DNA from: Olsenella sp. An293
Lineage (GTDB): Bacteria > Actinomycetota > Coriobacteriia > Coriobacteriales > Atopobiaceae
Length of the DNA: 64,000 nucleotides
Reading direction: 5' to 3'
Assembly (NCBI RefSeq): GCF_002159495.1
Contig: NZ_NFIT01000003.1
Location: forward strand, 147,243 to 211,242
Each line of letters begins with the position of its first letter. The stretch's first letter is position 1. Made by a program: the position numbers and the translations under genes. Shown here piece after piece: positions 60,702 through 64,000 of the stretch. Under the pieces are notes generated by a model. That model did no database searches. It was not told where the DNA came from and saw only the letters and a program-made list of their open reading frames with translations.

Positions 60702-63665
60702 ATGTCGAGATTTGAGATCAGGAACGGTGCGCGTCTTGCCGCCACCGCGGGGCTGGGCCTCGCGCTCACCTTCGGCGTCGCGCCGGTCGTCGCGCTGGGC
60801 GATGCTCCCGAGGTCTCACAGTCCCCTGATGAGACCACGGCAGGGAATGATGAGGGAGAGAAGACGGACAACGTCCTGACTGGAGTGGGCTCTGACGAGG
60901 GAGATTCCGCGCTTACGTCACCTGAGGATGGTGCTGGGGATAGTGGCTTGACCGAGACTGCGTCTGAAGTTACCTACGAAACGGAGAGTGGCACTACGAC
61001 TGGCTCCCTCGCGGAGGCGCTTAAGAGCGTCAAGGCAGGCGGTACCATCACGCTAAACGTGAACGTGATGCTTACGGAGCCAGTCAACGTTGATAAGAAG
61101 GTCACGCTGAACCTTAACGGCAAGACCATTGCACGGGACGCTGATGGCTGGACGGATGAGGCCACCGCCGACTATCTCGTTGCCGTGAAGCGCAGCGGCG
61201 ATCTGACCATCACCGATACCAGCCCTGAGCGTTCCGGCGCCATTACAACGGATACCCTTGCATGTGGCGTGAAGGTCACCACGTTTGGCGAGAATAGTGA
61301 TGAATACCCTGCCGTTCTCACTGTTAACGGAGGTACGATTCAGGGCAAGTACTATGGCATATCTGGCAATGGGACTAGGCACAACACAAAAATTGTTATC
61401 AACGGTGGAATCGTCCAAGCCCTTGACCCTGAGGGTACGGGAATCTATCATCCGCAATATGGGTCGCTAACCGTCAATGGCGGTACCATCTCCGGCAACA
61501 CCGGCATCGAGATTCGCTCCGGCAGCCTCGTCATGACCGGTGGTTCCGTCTCCGGTTCCCCCGACGTGCCTGTCTTTGAGCCCAACCCCGGCGGCACCAC
61601 CACGCGCAACACCGGCATCGCCGTCTCGCAGCACACGACCAAAAATCCGGTTGACGTCACCATCACCGGGGGCACCGTCTCCGGCGGCGCTGCAGTGTAC
61701 GAGAGCAGCCCGCAGGACAATCAGGATGACAACCCCGTCAACGTCACCATCAGGGACGCAGAGCTCAACGGCTACCTGATCAGCGCTGGCTTCGGCGATG
61801 TGGACGTTACGAACACGACCGTCAACGGCAACGTCTCCAAGACCGGCACCGGCAGCATGGGGGTCACAAGGAGCACTATCACCGGAAATGTCACGAAGGG
61901 ACCGGGCAACTCCGGGACCATCGGCTTCGTGAACAGCGAGATACTTGGCGAGGAAGCCCCCGAGGAAACTGTCGGCGATGGCGTCACGTACGTGAAATCG
62001 ACCGTGAACGGCGAGATGCGCGACACTAACGTCAGCGAATCCGAGGCCATGGTCAGCGGCGCTCGTTACGATACCCTGGAGGATGCCATCAAAGCCGCGA
62101 AGGACGGTGACACCGTCACCCTGCTCAACGACGTCGTCCTCGACGGCACCAGCAAGTTCAACAACGAAGGCATCCTGACCATCACCAAGGACATCATCCT
62201 CGAGGGCAACGACAGGACCATCACTGCCGAGAATGTGCTCCTCGGCGAGGGCACGGCCGCTGGCCCCAGCATGATCAACATCGAGGGCGGCGCTGACGTG
62301 ACCGTTCGCAACCTCGTCATCGACGGCGGGGGCAGCGAGCCGGGTGTGGACGACAACACCAAGCACGGCCTGAACGTCTACGGCGAGGGCACGAAGGTGA
62401 CCGTCGAGAACGTCACCTGCAAGAATGGCAACGGCTACGGCGTCGTGATCAACGGCGCCGAGGCGACGATCAGCGGCCTGACCACCTCCGGCAACGGCTG
62501 GGGCGGCGTCAACGTGGACAGCAAGTCCGGCCCGGCCTCGCTGGTCATCGACAAGTCGGACATCGACGAGCCGACCTCGATCAAGATCGAGAACAGCAGC
62601 GATGACTCGAAACCTGACCCCTTCGTCAAGATCGAGGGCGGCACCTACCGGTACGTCACCACGGGCGATGAGATTAAAACGCTCAAACTGACCATCTCCG
62701 GGGGCAAATTCGACACGGACGTCGACACGGGCGCGCTCGACGGCGTCGTGAACCCCGGCGACCACGTCGAGGACGGCCTCGTGTGGGACGCCTCGACCGG
62801 CGAGGTCGAGAAGGAGCCCGAGCCCTCCGTCCCGAGCGGCCCCTCGACCCCCTCTGCCCCGACCTATGACGTGACGGTCCCCGAGGCCGAGGGCGGGAAG
62901 GTCACCGTCTCCGACGCCTCCCCCGAGGAGGGCGATAAGGTCACCGTGACCGCCACCCCCGACGAGGGCCAGGAGGTGCGCGAGGTCGTCGTGACCGATG
63001 CCGAGGGCAACAAGATCGAGGTCACGCCCGGCGAGGACGGGACGTACACGTTCGAGATGCCGAAGGGCGACGTCACCGTCGAGGTGACCTTCGGCTGCGA
63101 CGGCGGCGGGCTCTGCCCGACGCACTCCTACGCCGACCTCGACCAGGCCGAGTGGTACCACGACGCCGTCGACTGGGCCGTCACGAGCGGCGCCATCCTG
63201 GGCTACGGCGACGGGACCTTCGGCCCCGGCAGGTCGCTCACCCGCGCCGAGATGGCGACGATCCTCTGCCGCCTGGCCGGCGAGCCCGAGGCGGACCTCG
63301 AGGGGCTCCCGTCCGACGTGCCCGCGACCGAGTGGTACGCAAACGGTGTGGCCTGGGCTCTCGCCGAGGGCGTGTTCAACGGCAACGGCGACGGGTCCTT
63401 CGACCCGGCGGGCGCGATCACGCGCGAGCAGGCGGCGTGCGTGCTCTACAACCGCGCGCAGGCCGCGGGCGAGGACGTCTCCGCCCGCGCCGACCTCTCT
63501 GCCTTCGCCGACGCGGACGAGCTCTCCGGCTGGGCCGAGGAGGCCATGAGCTGGGCCGTCGCCGAGGGAGTCTTCAGCGGCGGGGCCGCCGGCCTCGAGC
63601 CCGGGCGCGCCCTGACCCGCTCCGAGGGCGCCGCGATCCTCTGGAACTGGGAGACGCGCGAGTAG
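60702..63665 (+). CDS. SLH-domain surface protein with beta-helix repeats
   Basis: A 987-residue secreted protein. Residues 1-32 are a signal peptide. An acidic low-complexity stretch follows, then from about 90 to 690 parallel-beta-helix-like repeats rich in NGG, TVNGNV and TITGG (pectate-lyase-like or adhesin-like), a Pro/Ser linker, one InlB-B-repeat-like domain (YDVTVPEAEGGKVTV, MPKGDVTVEVTF) about 725-795, and three C-terminal SLH modules (SYADLDQAEWYHDAVDWAV, then copies near 860 and 930). SLH modules bind pyruvylated secondary wall polymers. AGAGGAGAG precedes the ATG. The 60.85-61.5 kb part is lower in GC than its surroundings, suggesting a recent exchange. Enzyme activity is not evident. 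Confidence 0.88.
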   Translation: MSRFEIRNGARLAATAGLGLALTFGVAPVVALGDAPEVSQSPDETTAGNDEGEKTDNVLTGVGSDEGDSALTSPEDGAGDSGLTETASEVTYETESGTTTGSLAEALKSVKAGGTITLNVNVMLTEPVNVDKKVTLNLNGKTIARDADGWTDEATADYLVAVKRSGDLTITDTSPERSGAITTDTLACGVKVTTFGENSDEYPAVLTVNGGTIQGKYYGISGNGTRHNTKIVINGGIVQALDPEGTGIYHPQYGSLTVNGGTISGNTGIEIRSGSLVMTGGSVSGSPDVPVFEPNPGGTTTRNTGIAVSQHTTKNPVDVTITGGTVSGGAAVYESSPQDNQDDNPVNVTIRDAELNGYLISAGFGDVDVTNTTVNGNVSKTGTGSMGVTRSTITGNVTKGPGNSGTIGFVNSEILGEEAPEETVGDGVTYVKSTVNGEMRDTNVSESEAMVSGARYDTLEDAIKAAKDGDTVTLLNDVVLDGTSKFNNEGILTITKDIILEGNDRTITAENVLLGEGTAAGPSMINIEGGADVTVRNLVIDGGGSEPGVDDNTKHGLNVYGEGTKVTVENVTCKNGNGYGVVINGAEATISGLTTSGNGWGGVNVDSKSGPASLVIDKSDIDEPTSIKIENSSDDSKPDPFVKIEGGTYRYVTTGDEIKTLKLTISGGKFDTDVDTGALDGVVNPGDHVEDGLVWDASTGEVEKEPEPSVPSGPSTPSAPTYDVTVPEAEGGKVTVSDASPEEGDKVTVTATPDEGQEVREVVVTDAEGNKIEVTPGEDGTYTFEMPKGDVTVEVTFGCDGGGLCPTHSYADLDQAEWYHDAVDWAVTSGAILGYGDGTFGPGRSLTRAEMATILCRLAGEPEADLEGLPSDVPATEWYANGVAWALAEGVFNGNGDGSFDPAGAITREQAACVLYNRAQAAGEDVSARADLSAFADADELSGWAEEAMSWAVAEGVFSGGAAGLEPGRALTRSEGAAILWNWETRE

Positions 63666-64000
63666 GGGAGCGTCAGCCAAGCACGACCCCCAGGGGGCGC
63701 CGGGCCGCAGCGGCCCGGCGCCCCTCCTCTCGCTCGGCCCGCCCTTCTCGACCGCGCGTCCCTCTCGCCCCCTGTTTCGCCTTTGCCGGCCGTGGCACGG
63801 ATCCGTCTCGGGCGCGTTGCGTTTTCCGGGGTCGTGGCACGGCGCCCAGGGCAGCGCGCCGCCTCCCGGCGCGCGTCCCGCGCCCGCGTCACGCCACGAC
63901 TCGCGATTCCGCAACGTTTCCGGTGTCTGCGGGCCCGTCGTGGCGCTCGCGACCCGTCTGCCGCTGCGCCCGCCTGCCCTGGCCGCATTATTCGCAACGC
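63666..64000. other. Gene-free 335 bp with terminator and inverted repeats
   Basis: No gene is visible. After the terminator, a CGTTGCG...TCGTGGCACG word near 63817-63843 is partly inverted as CACGCCACGACT...CCGCAACG near 63890-63917, and GTCGTGGC recurs near 63938. A CCCTTCTCG word lies at 63742. These resemble the repeats in the gaps after pcp and metK. The window ends before another gene can be recognised. Confidence 0.55.
63694..63730 (+). terminator. Strong terminator of the SLH gene
   Basis: GGGGCGCCGGGCCGC (63694-63708) is perfectly complementary to GCGGCCCGGCGCCCC (63710-63724), followed by TCCTCT. With a minimal loop the usable stem is about 12-13 bp. It is 29 bp after the stop. Confidence 0.8.

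Overview
This 64 kb window is high-GC (roughly 70% by eye) chromosomal DNA from a Gram-positive actinobacterium, most likely class Coriobacteriia and probably an Olsenella- or Atopobium-type lineage. The signs are paired YhgE/Pip membrane proteins, Shine-Dalgarno-led ATG/GTG starts, several secreted proteins built from aromatic wall-binding repeats (GYVVRGKW and GWVVSDAYGDGLQRYW types), an SLH protein, and a large cell-surface glycopolymer locus. The genus call is inference. No rRNA, tRNA, CRISPR array or intact insertion sequence was seen.

Layout. 1-2.3 kb: 5-oxoproline module (DUF969/DUF979 transporter halves plus pyroglutamyl peptidase). 2.5-4.0 kb: gltX on the minus strand. 4.3-9.9 kb: two translationally coupled YhgE/Pip proteins divergent from a TetR regulator. 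9.9-10.6 kb: a deletion scar holding the C-terminal remnants of a LacI regulator and a DUF3800 protein. 10.7-12.0 kb: metK. 12.0-12.8 kb: gene-free DNA with hairpins. 12.8-60.4 kb: a nearly continuous surface-polysaccharide superlocus. 60.7-63.7 kb: an SLH-anchored beta-helix surface protein.

The superlocus holds a GtrA flippase-like protein, rfbA-rfbB-rfbD for dTDP-L-rhamnose (rfbC lies about 35 kb downstream), an ATP-grasp enzyme, a Wzx-type flippase, a PLP aminotransferase, about nine GT2 glycosyltransferases, five large multi-membrane proteins (several GT-C-like), and an ACP / acyl-activating enzyme / hexapeptide acyltransferase / LDH-like quartet at 32.4-35.6 kb that looks like an acyl-decoration module. 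An FAD oxidoreductase, an SDR epimerase and a TIM-barrel isomerase follow in a chain of ATGA overlaps. Wall-facing products are two L,D-transpeptidase-fold proteins (one with a broken catalytic motif) and a CotH-kinase-like protein, all carrying wall-binding repeats.

How they may work together: nucleotide sugars are made, assembled by GT2 enzymes on a membrane lipid, extended or decorated by GT-C-like enzymes, exported, and displayed on the wall, where repeat-bearing and SLH proteins dock. A GT2-pyruvyltransferase fusion sits close to the SLH gene, which fits the known role of pyruvylated wall polymers as SLH ligands. The most notable signal is an 11-G homopolymer between a good -35 and -10 box upstream of the SLH gene, the architecture of a phase-variable promoter. 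A second theme is a 10-mer (CGAGAAGGAC or its complement) found 21 times by eye, in genes and between them.
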